Assembly (NCBI GenBank): GCA_035328405.1
Contig: DAOLIT010000009.1
Coordinates: 1-64,000 of the forward strand
Direction: 5' to 3'
Length of the DNA: 64,000 nt
Source: JAEUKA01 sp035328405
GTDB lineage: Bacteria; Myxococcota_A; Polyangia; Palsa-1104; JAEUJZ01
Positions 32,675 to 41,088 of the stretch are shown here, piece by piece; within the stretch, counting starts at the first letter, position 1, and every line of letters starts with the position of its first letter. Below the pieces are notes generated by a model. It was given only the letters and a program-made list of their open reading frames with translations, searched no databases and was not told where the DNA came from. Position numbers and translations under genes: made by a program.

Positions 32675-34831
32675 TTATCCCGCAAAAGCGGGCACATGGC
32701 CAGTGGCCACAAACTGACCGTCGCCACCCTCGGGTTTGAACGTAAAGACGGGGATCAAATCGATGCCCCCCTCTTCGGCCAGTGTAACTTCAGAAATCTC
32801 CATGACGCGATAGGCTCCAGCGGCAGTCCGACCGACATGTACCGCGAGGTTTACCGCATTTGCAAGCTCCTCGCGCAAAGCCTTGCGACTTGGCGATTCT
32901 CCCGACAAACGGGCGAGCGATTCCAACCGCCCAAGTGCTTCGCGCGCCGACGCGGCATCCACACCTACAACCACACCCTGCCCCCCAGCCAGACACGCCG
33001 CTACATCGAACGCCTCTGGCCCCCGCACGTCGGTGATGAGCAAATGGTCCGGGTGCATCCGAACCGCTTGGCCGATCACTTGCCGCATTTCCGGGCCCCG
33101 CGCGAACAAACCAATCCAGGCCGAGTTTGTTCCCGACAAATCCAGTTCGCTGACCGGCTCGACCGTGATCACTCGAGAGCCCGCTGCCGTTGCTCCGCCC
33201 AGCGCCCCGAGCATCACCAACCGACCATATCCCGACACCACCAAATTGCGCCGTTCCCGCATGCAGACTTCCAAAAATTCCGACATCGCACCGGACAGCA
33301 CATTCTGGTTCACCAAATCGCCCAGCCGCCCCCCGCTTTTCCGCACACGCTTGAGCACCAGCGACGGTACACGAGCCTGCGGTGGCAACGCAGCCTGAAG
33401 AAGCACGCCGCTCTCCAAACGCATTTCCAGAAGGCCTTGATCGAATTTCCCAGCAGATTTGCCGATCAACCGCCGAATCGCGCGCTGAACGGCTTGCGGC
33501 GACGAGAACATCCGCTCGCTCAAGCTTTGGCCCGTGCCCCGATCCACAAAAATCCGATCGTGTCCCGCGACCGCCACTTCAAACACCGTCTCGTCCTGGA
33601 GAAGTTCCTCCAGCGGACCCGTGCCCGTCAGTTCTGCCATCGCCTGTTTCACCAGGCCCTCGGATTCGAGGCCCACCGGCAGCGGTGCCGCTTTTTCCGT
33701 TTGTTCTTTGACGACGCGCTCAAGCCGTGTGGACGCATCCGAAAGTTGTTCCGGCGAAGCGTTTTGCAACGACAGTTGTTCCAGCGTTTTCGTCACCACT
33801 TGGCTCAGCACCTCGAAAAGGCGCTTACGCTGTGGATCGTCGCTGGCGATGGTTGCCGGGGAAGTCGGACGCGGCACCGCAGACGGACGGACAAGCGGTC
33901 TCGCCGCCACAGGCGGTGCCGATGAAGCCGGTCTCGAGAGCGCCGGACGAGGGGGCAAACCACCCGAGCTTGGCAAGATCGGGCCCGTCGCCGGCAAAAT
34001 CGAACCGGACGGGGGCAAAATGGATGCGGACGGTGCTGCCAAAGGCGGATTCGACGACGCGCTCGGACTCGCCGGACCCGGTGTCGCAGCAGACGGGGAA
34101 GCGGTCAAAGACGGAGGCGGAAGTTTCGCAGCGGGTGCGTCGCCTCCCATCATCGTCGCCTTGTCAGAAATTCGATCTGGAGAAAGCACTGGTTTGTCGA
34201 GCGGTGATGCACCCGGCGCTCTGTCTCCAAACAATTTTTGAATTTTCTCGTCTCGGAGTGCTTCGTTGGAAACGGTGGGCCGTGCGTCTTCTCCGCCAGG
34301 CAGTCGGCTCAGAGGCCGGCCACCAACCGGTGGAAGTGGCGGTTTCGATGGTGGGCGCACCGCCGGAGTTTCGCCTTTGTCGCCGTCTGCAATGGCATCT
34401 CCCATCGGCATGTCCATGCTCGTGGGTTCTGCTTTCAACGGCAGCGGTGGCAACGGACGACGCGGTGGTGGCGGCGGTGCTGTGCGAGGCGCGCCATCTG
34501 CTGCACCATCCACATCCGATGCCGAACTGGCTGCAGCCCCGGTGCCTTCCTCAATCGAGATGATGTAGTCGCCGACGTACACCTTGTCCGAGCCCTTGAT
34601 GACAAGCGGCCCGGTGATCTTGCGACCGTTCACAAACGTGCCATTGGTGCTCTTTAGATCGACAACGATGAACTTGCCGTCTTTGAACACGATGCGCGAA
34701 TGGCGCTTCGAGATGTTGTTGCGCGCCAACACGATGTCGTTGCCTGCAACTCGGCCGATGGTGATCTCGGGGCGATCGAACTCCATTCGCTTGGTTTCGC
34801 CGCCCTTCTCGCTGATCAGGATGGAGAACAT
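32675..34831 (-). CDS. FHA protein with a degenerate CpaF-like ATPase domain
   Basis: The 718-residue protein has an N-terminal FHA domain (residues 23-92, TIGRVAGNDIVL, SKRHSRIVF, STNGTFVNG), a Pro/Ala/Ser-rich linker (about 100-330), and a C-terminal domain like the secretion ATPases CpaF/VirB11. The latter still shows GTGPLEELLQDETVFEV (403-419), the RVRKSGGRLGDLV region (495-507) and SAREALGRLESLARL (628-642). However the Walker A loop, normally GGTGSGKTT, reads SGYGRLVML (533-541); the Walker B region has ITDVRG for GEVRG; and the TGH and IHAN motifs are AGG and VDAA. It is probably a catalytically dead scaffold. It leads a four-gene operon. Confidence 0.8.
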   Translation of the reverse strand: MFSILISEKGGETKRMEFDRPEITIGRVAGNDIVLARNNISKRHSRIVFKDGKFIVVDLKSTNGTFVNGRKITGPLVIKGSDKVYVGDYIISIEEGTGAAASSASDVDGAADGAPRTAPPPPPRRPLPPLPLKAEPTSMDMPMGDAIADGDKGETPAVRPPSKPPLPPVGGRPLSRLPGGEDARPTVSNEALRDEKIQKLFGDRAPGASPLDKPVLSPDRISDKATMMGGDAPAAKLPPPSLTASPSAATPGPASPSASSNPPLAAPSASILPPSGSILPATGPILPSSGGLPPRPALSRPASSAPPVAARPLVRPSAVPRPTSPATIASDDPQRKRLFEVLSQVVTKTLEQLSLQNASPEQLSDASTRLERVVKEQTEKAAPLPVGLESEGLVKQAMAELTGTGPLEELLQDETVFEVAVAGHDRIFVDRGTGQSLSERMFSSPQAVQRAIRRLIGKSAGKFDQGLLEMRLESGVLLQAALPPQARVPSLVLKRVRKSGGRLGDLVNQNVLSGAMSEFLEVCMRERRNLVVSGYGRLVMLGALGGATAAGSRVITVEPVSELDLSGTNSAWIGLFARGPEMRQVIGQAVRMHPDHLLITDVRGPEAFDVAACLAGGQGVVVGVDAASAREALGRLESLARLSGESPSRKALREELANAVNLAVHVGRTAAGAYRVMEISEVTLAEEGGIDLIPVFTFKPEGGDGQFVATGHVPAFAG

Positions 34832-35264
34832 CTCTTCGCATGCTCCTTGGAGGGTTCTTTGCTCTCGAGCAACGGCCCAAAAGGCCGTGCGATAACTTAT
34901 CGTTTCCGACGCTGACAGGTCAAGCTATTTTCCCAGAGAGACAGGGTTTTTGCGCGCACAGCATCGGGGATCTGGATATCGGTTTTTTCCATATCGGGTT
35001 CATATCGGGTGCATATCTGGGTTCATTTGCGTTTGCCCGAACGGAATGGCGGCATGCGCGCTTGGTTTCGATGCTTTCACAATACCGCAACCCGTTGCGA
35101 CGATGACAGTTTCTCTTCCCCAATGAAATCAAGCCCAAATGAAGGATAAACCCCGACTTTGCCGCCTGCTGTGGGTAGCCACCAGACACAGATACATACA
35201 CGCACATGCCAGCGAGCCTCTTATCCATAAAAGCAAGCGACGCGACGTGTTATCTTGTCTCTCC
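34832..35264. other. Intergenic region between divergent genes, with an 11-bp repeat
   Basis: No gene is supported. It should hold promoters for the FHA operon (minus) and the secreted protein at 35265 (plus). Three imperfect copies of an 11-12-base unit CATATCGGGTT lie at 34990-35023, with no other organised element seen. Confidence 0.4.
34990..35023 (+). repeat. 11-bp tandem repeat, three imperfect copies
   Basis: CATATCGGGTT, CATATCGGGTG and CATATCTGGGTT follow one another at 34990, 35001 and 35012. The spacing is about one helical turn, so the copies present the same face of the DNA. Confidence 0.7.
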
Positions 35265-35951
35265 ATGAGCATTTATATGAAGTCTGATACGCACACCGAC
35301 ATGCGCCCAAGCCAAAGCCAAGGGCTTTTCCTTCGCCCTTTCCTAGGCTGGATTCTCGGGTGCGTGTGTTTGTTGTGGGCACTTTCGGACGCAACCGCCG
35401 CCCCAAAGTACTTCATCAAAATCCGAGAGACAGAAATTGCGCCCGGCGTGGACAAGACCACACCCACCTCCGATGCGTCGAACAAAACAGCAACTCAAGA
35501 AACGACAGCAGCGCACTATGTCAAACAGGTTTTAACCGAAACCCTGCAAAAACAACCCGAAGTTACTTTGGAACTAGAAAGCCCGTTGGACAATGCAGAG
35601 GCGGTCAAAGCTGAATGCAAGCGGAAAGGTCTGCGCGCGTTTGAATTTGCTGTACGCGTATTGAGGATGGAACGAACGGTCAAACCGCCTCAAACCGGGA
35701 AACGATTTCGCAATTTGGAACAAATTGTGAAACTGTCCGTGGTTGGAACAACTCTGCCGGAAGGCTTGCTCGCGGTGGGAGGCGATGGAGAATCGACGAT
35801 TCAAATCGAAATCGGCGAGCGCGTCACTCCTGGGCAAGAACGCGAAGTATTTGAAGAGTCTGTCAAAGACGCGGTAGAGCAAGCAGTACGACAAGGCATG
35901 CTGAAATTGTCCCAACCTGTTGCCAAGCAGAAGCGCGAAAAACGCAAATAA
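35265..35951 (+). CDS. Secreted protein of unknown function
   Basis: A 228-residue protein from ATG 35265 (alternatives at 35277 and 35298). A long n-region leads to a hydrophobic stretch LRPFLGWILGCVCLLWALS and a cleavage-like site around ATAAPKYF, so it should be exported. The mature part has strands and charged helices (VKAECKRKGLRAFEFAVRVL, VKDAVEQAVRQGMLKL) and ends very basic (KQKREKRK). A TPR or known domain was not found. The stop lies in an 11-bp repeat. Similarity to any family is not apparent. Confidence 0.55.
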   Translation: MSIYMKSDTHTDMRPSQSQGLFLRPFLGWILGCVCLLWALSDATAAPKYFIKIRETEIAPGVDKTTPTSDASNKTATQETTAAHYVKQVLTETLQKQPEVTLELESPLDNAEAVKAECKRKGLRAFEFAVRVLRMERTVKPPQTGKRFRNLEQIVKLSVVGTTLPEGLLAVGGDGESTIQIEIGERVTPGQEREVFEESVKDAVEQAVRQGMLKLSQPVAKQKREKRK

Positions 35952-35975
35952 AACGCAAATAAAACGCAAATAAAA
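35943..35975 (+). repeat. 11-bp tandem repeat, three copies, spanning a stop codon
   Basis: CGCAAATAAAA is repeated three times exactly at 35943, 35954 and 35965. The first copy supplies the TAA of the secreted-protein gene, so slippage would not extend the protein. Confidence 0.85.
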
Positions 35976-35992
35976 CGCCAAGGGCCAACGGG

Positions 35993-37189
35993 TTATTTGT
36001 GCATTGGTGGGGAGGGCGGCAGGACGGGGAGTCGGCGGACGGGTTTGGATGGTTTTTTCCACCGTTTTATCCACGTTCGCAAAGAACCCAGCAGCGCAAA
36101 ACGCACAAGTTGAAAGCGGTTCATGAGCGCAAAACGACCCAGCTCGCACCCTTCACACGCTTTTGGAAGCACGCCGCGTGCAAGTTCGTCTGCCATGGCT
36201 TGGCGACGCGACAAAATGTCGGCGAGTGGGTCCGCCCCAAGCTGCCCCAGGCCGTGGCGGGTGGTGTCTTTGATCATGCAGCAGGCCGTGGTTTGCCCCT
36301 GGTGGTTGACATACAGGCCGGCATCCAGCCACGGACACCGACGCTTTCCCGGTACGAACGACGCCATGAGTTCGTCGTAAAACCCGCGCACCGCCAGCCG
36401 TTCTTTGTTCTTTTTGATCCGGGCCAACCGGCGGTCGAGGCGAAACTTCACCCACAGCTCGTCCACCTCGTCTTGGGACAGGGCTTGGTTTTGCATCGCT
36501 TGCGGGTAGTTCTTTTGGTACTCGGGCATCAGCGACAGCGGCTGGAGCGTGACGCCTCCGTCGAGCCCCAGCTCGTCATACAGCGAAAGAAGGTGGGGGA
36601 GGGCCGCCTGCGTGTCTTTGAGGACGGTAATGGACAGCCCGACGATGGGTCGATCGAGTCCTTTTGTCCGGCGAGCGGACAGGAGCGTCTTGAGTCCCGA
36701 GAGCACCTTCTCGAATTTGCCGCCACGGATGCGCTGAAACGTCTCGGGATCGGCGCTTTCCATCGAAACGGAGACTTTTTCGACCCCCAAAGCGGTCAGC
36801 TTGTCCGCAACGTCTGGGCCGAGCAGGCTTCCGTTGGTGATAAGCGACACCTTGATGGACCGGGCGCGCAGGGCGGCAACCATGTCGAGCACCTGCGGAT
36901 GCAGCAGCGACTCGCCTTCTCCTTGTAGCTCGACATGCTCGACATGCGGGGCGGCGGACAAAAGCGTCTGAAACTGCGCGAGCGGCAAGTCTTTTTGCGG
37001 CATCGATCGCCCGGCGCAAAAACCGCACGTGAAATTGCAGCGCGTCGTCGGCTCGATCTGGAGAAAGCGCAAGGGAAGCATCGGAATACGATACCAAGAC
37101 AACCAGACCCGTTTTTCCCGAACTCGTGCATGGGAGAGAAAGTCCTGCCAGGAACGGCTTGCGCACAGAGCGCGGGGTCGTTTGCGCAT
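35993..37189 (-). CDS. Radical SAM protein with SPASM-like C-terminus
   Basis: The 398-residue protein has the radical SAM core: CNFTCGFC (CxxxCxxC, after IEPTTR) holding the S-adenosylmethionine-binding cluster, then QGEGESLLHP and ISLITNGSLLG-type strands. A Cys-rich C-terminal part reads RCPWLDAG, ACCMIKD and ACEGCELG, as in SPASM domains that hold extra iron-sulfur clusters and act on peptide side chains. The start is taken at 37189; ATG 37081 is an alternative just before the core. It closes a minus-strand run of two Cys-repeat OmpA proteins and a hemerythrin, spaced by about 50 bases. Confidence 0.85.
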   Translation of the reverse strand: MRKRPRALCASRSWQDFLSHARVREKRVWLSWYRIPMLPLRFLQIEPTTRCNFTCGFCAGRSMPQKDLPLAQFQTLLSAAPHVEHVELQGEGESLLHPQVLDMVAALRARSIKVSLITNGSLLGPDVADKLTALGVEKVSVSMESADPETFQRIRGGKFEKVLSGLKTLLSARRTKGLDRPIVGLSITVLKDTQAALPHLLSLYDELGLDGGVTLQPLSLMPEYQKNYPQAMQNQALSQDEVDELWVKFRLDRRLARIKKNKERLAVRGFYDELMASFVPGKRRCPWLDAGLYVNHQGQTTACCMIKDTTRHGLGQLGADPLADILSRRQAMADELARGVLPKACEGCELGRFALMNRFQLVRFALLGSLRTWIKRWKKPSKPVRRLPVLPPSPPMHK

Positions 37190-37240
37190 CCCATGTGGAT
37201 GGGCGGTAGGGTTGGTGGGCGAAAAGCAAACGCGGCGAGG

Positions 37241-37780
37241 TCAGGATCGGCGGGCGCGCATCGCCAGGGCCAATTCGACCTGGGCGTCTTTGGACAAATA
37301 CGCGCGCAGAAGCGGAAACAGGCTTTGCTCTTCGGCCAGAAGATGCGGCGGCAGCAAGGACGACAATCGCAAGGTCAACAAGCTCAACGCTTCGCGAGAC
37401 TGCGAAAGCGTGTGGGGGTCCGACGCAAGTTCTTGCCAGTACGAAAGCGCCTGCTCGACGACCGGTTCGATCAGCCTGTGCTCCTCTTGCATCGTAAGGA
37501 GCGTGCGGGTTTCATCTGGCGACAACCGAACGCCCGACAGCGCGGGAACGAGCAGCTCGTCCTCATCTTGAATGTGCAACGGGAGCGCCCTACCGAAATA
37601 GCGAGACAGCCGAGACGCCGCTTCAGAAATTTCGGCTGGCAACGGCGATCCACTGTTCAAAAGACGCGCTGCGATCTGAAGGTGCGTCCGAATCCGTTCG
37701 TGGCACGCAACCAGCATCGCCACCGGATCGTTTTCTTGTTGTTGGTCTGTGTTTGTCTGCGAACGGATTTGAAACAGCAT
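37241..37780 (-). CDS. Hemerythrin domain protein
   Basis: The 179-residue helical protein shows the His and acidic residues of the four-helix hemerythrin fold that binds a diiron site: CHERIRTHL in the first helix, LPLHIQDEDELLVPAL in the second, EEHRLIEPVVE in the third, and LPPHLLAEEQSLFPLL in the fourth. Such proteins bind oxygen, nitric oxide or handle iron. It has no signal peptide and sits between the OmpA-like gene and the radical SAM gene, about 51 bases from each, suggesting protection of the oxygen-sensitive iron-sulfur enzyme. Confidence 0.85.
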   Translation of the reverse strand: MLFQIRSQTNTDQQQENDPVAMLVACHERIRTHLQIAARLLNSGSPLPAEISEAASRLSRYFGRALPLHIQDEDELLVPALSGVRLSPDETRTLLTMQEEHRLIEPVVEQALSYWQELASDPHTLSQSREALSLLTLRLSSLLPPHLLAEEQSLFPLLRAYLSKDAQVELALAMRARRS

Positions 37781-37831
37781 CGTGTGTGGCGTGAAGTTCT
37801 GCGGACGACTTCTGAGAGAAAGGCGGAACCG

Positions 37832-38938
37832 CTACCGAGCCCCTGCAGGCTTTTGTCCGGCGGCTGGCTGGGCGGGTTTGGTGGTGGTTGCCGCTGGCTG
37901 GGCGGGTTTGGCACCAGTTGCCGCGGGTTTGGCACCAGTTGCCGCTGGCTGGGCGGGTTTGGCACCGGCCTTTTGCGGTGTCTTCGCGCCCCCTTTTTGG
38001 GGTGCCTTCTTGTAGGGAGGCAGGTTTGCCCCGCGACGCTGGCCTTCGGTCTGTGCGCACAGCGTCACGTCCTGGGAAAACATGAACTGCACCCGGCGAT
38101 TCTTGTCGTCCTCTGGACTGAGCACTTGGGGACAGAGCCCGCCCCACCCGCGCACGCCGCCTGGTGCAATCCGATTGGGCGGCAAACCAGCCTGGAGAAG
38201 CGCCTGCTCAACGGCTCTGGCGCGGCTCTGGGACAGTTTCAGCCGTTCGGGCGGATTGCCGTTTGCCTCGGATGGCGCGGTGTGGCCCTCGATGCGGATC
38301 ATCTCGCCTTCGGGCAACTTCTTGAGTTCCACGACCGCGCGGGCGAGTTTCTGTTTGTTGTCTTCGCTCACTTCCCCGGCGTTCTTGTCAAAGATGACAC
38401 CGAAGTCGTTGGGGCAATTGATGAAGGGCGTACAGGAACAATCCTTGCCCGGCGTGCAGTGCCGACAATTGTCTCCCTGGCAGGGGCAGTTTTTTCCTGG
38501 CGTGCAGAAGTCCGCCCGAAGCGGAGGCCGAGCCGGACAATTGAGACCCGGTGTGCACGCGCAATTTTTGCCCGGCACACAAGGACAATTCACACCGGGC
38601 GTACAGGCGCAATCCTTGCCGGGCGTACACGGACAATCCTTGCCAGGCGTGCAGCACACCTTGCCATCCTTGGTGTTGGGTGCCTGAGCCGGTGTCATCG
38701 GCGCGGGCATTCGCCCAGACCCAAACTCATCGACGGGGTAGTTGACAGGTGGAGCCGTCGGTGCCGCCATGGGCTCCGCTCTGCCAGAAGCGCCTTGCGT
38801 TTGCGCGCTCACCTGTGTCGCCGCAAGCAGCGAAAACGAAACCGCAACAAGCCCAGCACAGAAACTGGCCCACCGCGTGATTGCTGGCTGATTGACCCGA
38901 ACTTGCCACATCGCCATTTCTCTCTGTTTCCCTTTCAT
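37832..38938 (-). CDS. OmpA-family protein with CxPGxxC repeats
   Basis: The 368-residue protein starts at ATG 38938 with GAGG upstream. A signal peptide (VAVSFSLLAATQVSAQ) is followed by a Pro/Ala region and then about ten short Cys repeats of the form CTPGKDC, CTPGVNC and CVPGKNC. An OmpA-like peptidoglycan-binding domain follows (VIRIEGHTAPSEANG-like, with ERLKLSQSRARAVEQALL and NRRVQFMF). The C-terminus is rich in Ala, Lys, Pro and Thr with AKPAATG-like repeats. It starts 14 bases after the larger OmpA gene. The Cys repeats are of unknown purpose. Confidence 0.8.
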   Translation of the reverse strand: MKGKQREMAMWQVRVNQPAITRWASFCAGLVAVSFSLLAATQVSAQTQGASGRAEPMAAPTAPPVNYPVDEFGSGRMPAPMTPAQAPNTKDGKVCCTPGKDCPCTPGKDCACTPGVNCPCVPGKNCACTPGLNCPARPPLRADFCTPGKNCPCQGDNCRHCTPGKDCSCTPFINCPNDFGVIFDKNAGEVSEDNKQKLARAVVELKKLPEGEMIRIEGHTAPSEANGNPPERLKLSQSRARAVEQALLQAGLPPNRIAPGGVRGWGGLCPQVLSPEDDKNRRVQFMFSQDVTLCAQTEGQRRGANLPPYKKAPQKGGAKTPQKAGAKPAQPAATGAKPAATGAKPAQPAATTTKPAQPAAGQKPAGAR

Positions 38939-38952
38939 CGCGTCCTCAACTG

Positions 38953-40683
38953 TCACTGCGGGGGCAGCGGAACGAAGCATTTGATGCTTTCGTCGGGCCA
39001 CAGGTTGATCTCGACGCGACGGTTGGGTTCATTCTCCCGGTCGCGCTGCTTCTGTTTGTCGGGCGTGAGTTTGCGCTGATCGGACAGCGGCGAATCGGCC
39101 ACGAACTTGCAGTTGAAGGCATACCAACCCACCAGCACCGAGGCTTGGAGCACTTCCACAGGAATGCCTTTTTGACCCAGCTCGGTCTTGATGAAGTCCG
39201 CCACGCTCTCGGCGCGAGCCCGCGACAACCGCGTGTTGTAGTCCAATGGACCCACTTTGTCGGTGTGGCCTTCGATGCGGATCTTGTTGCCCTTGTTGAT
39301 GTGCTCCGCAATCGTCTCGATCGATTGACGAATCGTCGCCAACCCGTCTTGCGTGAGGACCTGGCTATCAAACTCGAACAGCGAGCCGGCGATCTTGATG
39401 TTTTTCTTCGGGCAATCGATGCCCGGCTTGCACGGGCAGGTCACACCCGGTGTACATGGACAGTCTTTGCCCGGTGTGCAGCCGCACGTTTTGCCTTCCT
39501 CGCACACGCAGTCTTTGCCTGCGGTACACGGACAATCGACGCCCGGCGTACACGGACAGTTGACCCCAGGCGTACAGCCACAATTGACGCCTGGAATGCA
39601 CGGGCAGTCAGCACCTCGGCAACGACAATCCGGTGGTGGCGGTGGCGGCGGTGGTGGCGGCGGCGTGGGTTTCTTGTTCCACGACCAGACGAGGCCTGCG
39701 TACACGCGGAAATCCGGCGAACCAAGACCCTTGCCTCCGCCCGTTGCGGGCACACCCGGACCACCACCCACATAAATGTGGAAATCGCCCGCGCGCTGCG
39801 TCTCGATGTTCACGCGGCCTGCCACAGTGGCCTCGAGCGGCGTTTCCCCAAGCGAACGGAAGTTCCAATTGGCCAGACCGAACACTTCGGTCATCACATC
39901 GAGAGAACCCCGGTTCCAATTGACCAACCGCAGATTCAAGCCGCCGCCCAAAGACAGCGAATTGCCAAACTCGGTGAAGCCGATCTGCTGCGTTTTGGCC
40001 AAAAACACGCCTGGGTTTAGCACCAGCGTGAAACGCCACAAATTCAAGTGAAACAGAAGCTTCAGGTTGCCCGTCGGCAGTTCCGAGCCCATGAAGCTGC
40101 TCTTGTCACCCGTTGGCAGCTTCACGTCACCCGCAAAACCGAGACCGCCCCACTTCCCGTTCACGAACACGACCTTGGCTTGAAAGCGCAGGTCCTCTTG
40201 GCCAACGGAATTGGGATCTTGGTTCGGAAGTGAGGAGCGATACTGCGGCGCGATCTCTTGACCGATGCGGCCCACTTCGCCGGCTTGCCAGAACGTCACC
40301 GGCAAACTCAGGCCGAACTGGAAACGCCCGGTTCCGCGAATCGGGATTCCCACGGAAATTCCGAGATCCCCGGTCAACCGATCGCTGACGAGCGGGAACT
40401 TTGGTTCTCCGCCCATATAGAGGTAGAGCGGATTTCGCGCGTAGTGCAAAAAGAGCTGGGGCGCGATCTCGAAACGAGGCAGAAGCTCGGCCAGATCCTG
40501 CGTCACCAAGCGGCCTGTTCCAAAGGCCGGCGCGAAGCGGTTGATGTCCAGGGCGTTTGGCGAATCCTGGGCACTTGCTGTCTGAGTGACGCCGAGCCCA
40601 GCGGCAAACAGCACTGTGGCCAAGCGGAAACGCAGACGGGCGAAGAAGGTGTTGGTCAAAGGACGGTGTTCGGCGTTCGACAT
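38953..40683 (-). CDS. OmpA-family beta-barrel protein with CxPGxxC repeats
   Basis: The 576-residue protein starts at ATG 40683. A signal peptide (ATVLFAAGLGVTQTASAQ) precedes an outer-membrane barrel-like region (about 30-330) with aromatic-ended strands (FQFGLSLPVTFW, FTLVLNPGVF). Then come a run of 11 Pro, a block of about eleven CxPGxxC-like repeats (CTPGVNC, CTAGKDC, CKPGIDC), and an OmpA domain (FEFDSQVLTQDGLATI, IRIEGHTDKVG, LSRARAESVADFI, NRRVEINL). The repeat block thus sits between the membrane barrel and the peptidoglycan-binding domain. It is divergent from the FG-GAP gene. It begins the four-gene run. Confidence 0.82.
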   Translation of the reverse strand: MSNAEHRPLTNTFFARLRFRLATVLFAAGLGVTQTASAQDSPNALDINRFAPAFGTGRLVTQDLAELLPRFEIAPQLFLHYARNPLYLYMGGEPKFPLVSDRLTGDLGISVGIPIRGTGRFQFGLSLPVTFWQAGEVGRIGQEIAPQYRSSLPNQDPNSVGQEDLRFQAKVVFVNGKWGGLGFAGDVKLPTGDKSSFMGSELPTGNLKLLFHLNLWRFTLVLNPGVFLAKTQQIGFTEFGNSLSLGGGLNLRLVNWNRGSLDVMTEVFGLANWNFRSLGETPLEATVAGRVNIETQRAGDFHIYVGGGPGVPATGGGKGLGSPDFRVYAGLVWSWNKKPTPPPPPPPPPPPDCRCRGADCPCIPGVNCGCTPGVNCPCTPGVDCPCTAGKDCVCEEGKTCGCTPGKDCPCTPGVTCPCKPGIDCPKKNIKIAGSLFEFDSQVLTQDGLATIRQSIETIAEHINKGNKIRIEGHTDKVGPLDYNTRLSRARAESVADFIKTELGQKGIPVEVLQASVLVGWYAFNCKFVADSPLSDQRKLTPDKQKQRDRENEPNRRVEINLWPDESIKCFVPLPPQ

Positions 40684-41088
40684 GCTGGTAAACCGTTGCA
40701 GGCTGGACGGCGGGCGTTGGCTTCGACGACCAACCACCTCGCACAACCGAGGCTGAGTCTGCGGTCCACTTTATCCCAAGTCATGCAGCTAAATACACAA
40801 AATTCGTTCGACTCTGGAACAAGCGGCGAAAGGCGCGGAAAACGGCGGTCGGCCAACCTGCAAAAGACGCCTACAGGATGACGATGGGCTCACACCGAAT
40901 CGGCCAGCCGGGCTTGGCAGGCCAAGGTTCTGGGCTGGATTTCGTTCGTCCGCCGGCACCCTACGCCGAGTGTCTCCACGTATCATTTGATCAACTGGTG
41001 ATCAACTGGTGATCGACTGGCATTGACTGGCGCGGCCTGGCCGTGACTGGAAACTGGAGATTGGAACTTTGGATAGGGGGAAAAAAAC
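40684..41088. other. Divergent intergenic region with an 11-bp repeat
   Basis: No gene is supported. It separates the OmpA operon (minus) from the FG-GAP gene (plus). An 11-bp repeat lies 60-100 bases before the FG-GAP start. AGGGGG is present just before ATG 41089. Confidence 0.4.
40988..41030 (+). repeat. 11-bp tandem repeat, three copies and a degenerate fourth
   Basis: TGATCAACTGG occurs at 40988 and 40999, TGATCGACTGG at 41010, and CATTGACTGG at 41021. The unit contains the palindrome TGATCA. One helical turn separates the copies, as expected for stacked protein-binding sites or for slippage. Confidence 0.8.
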
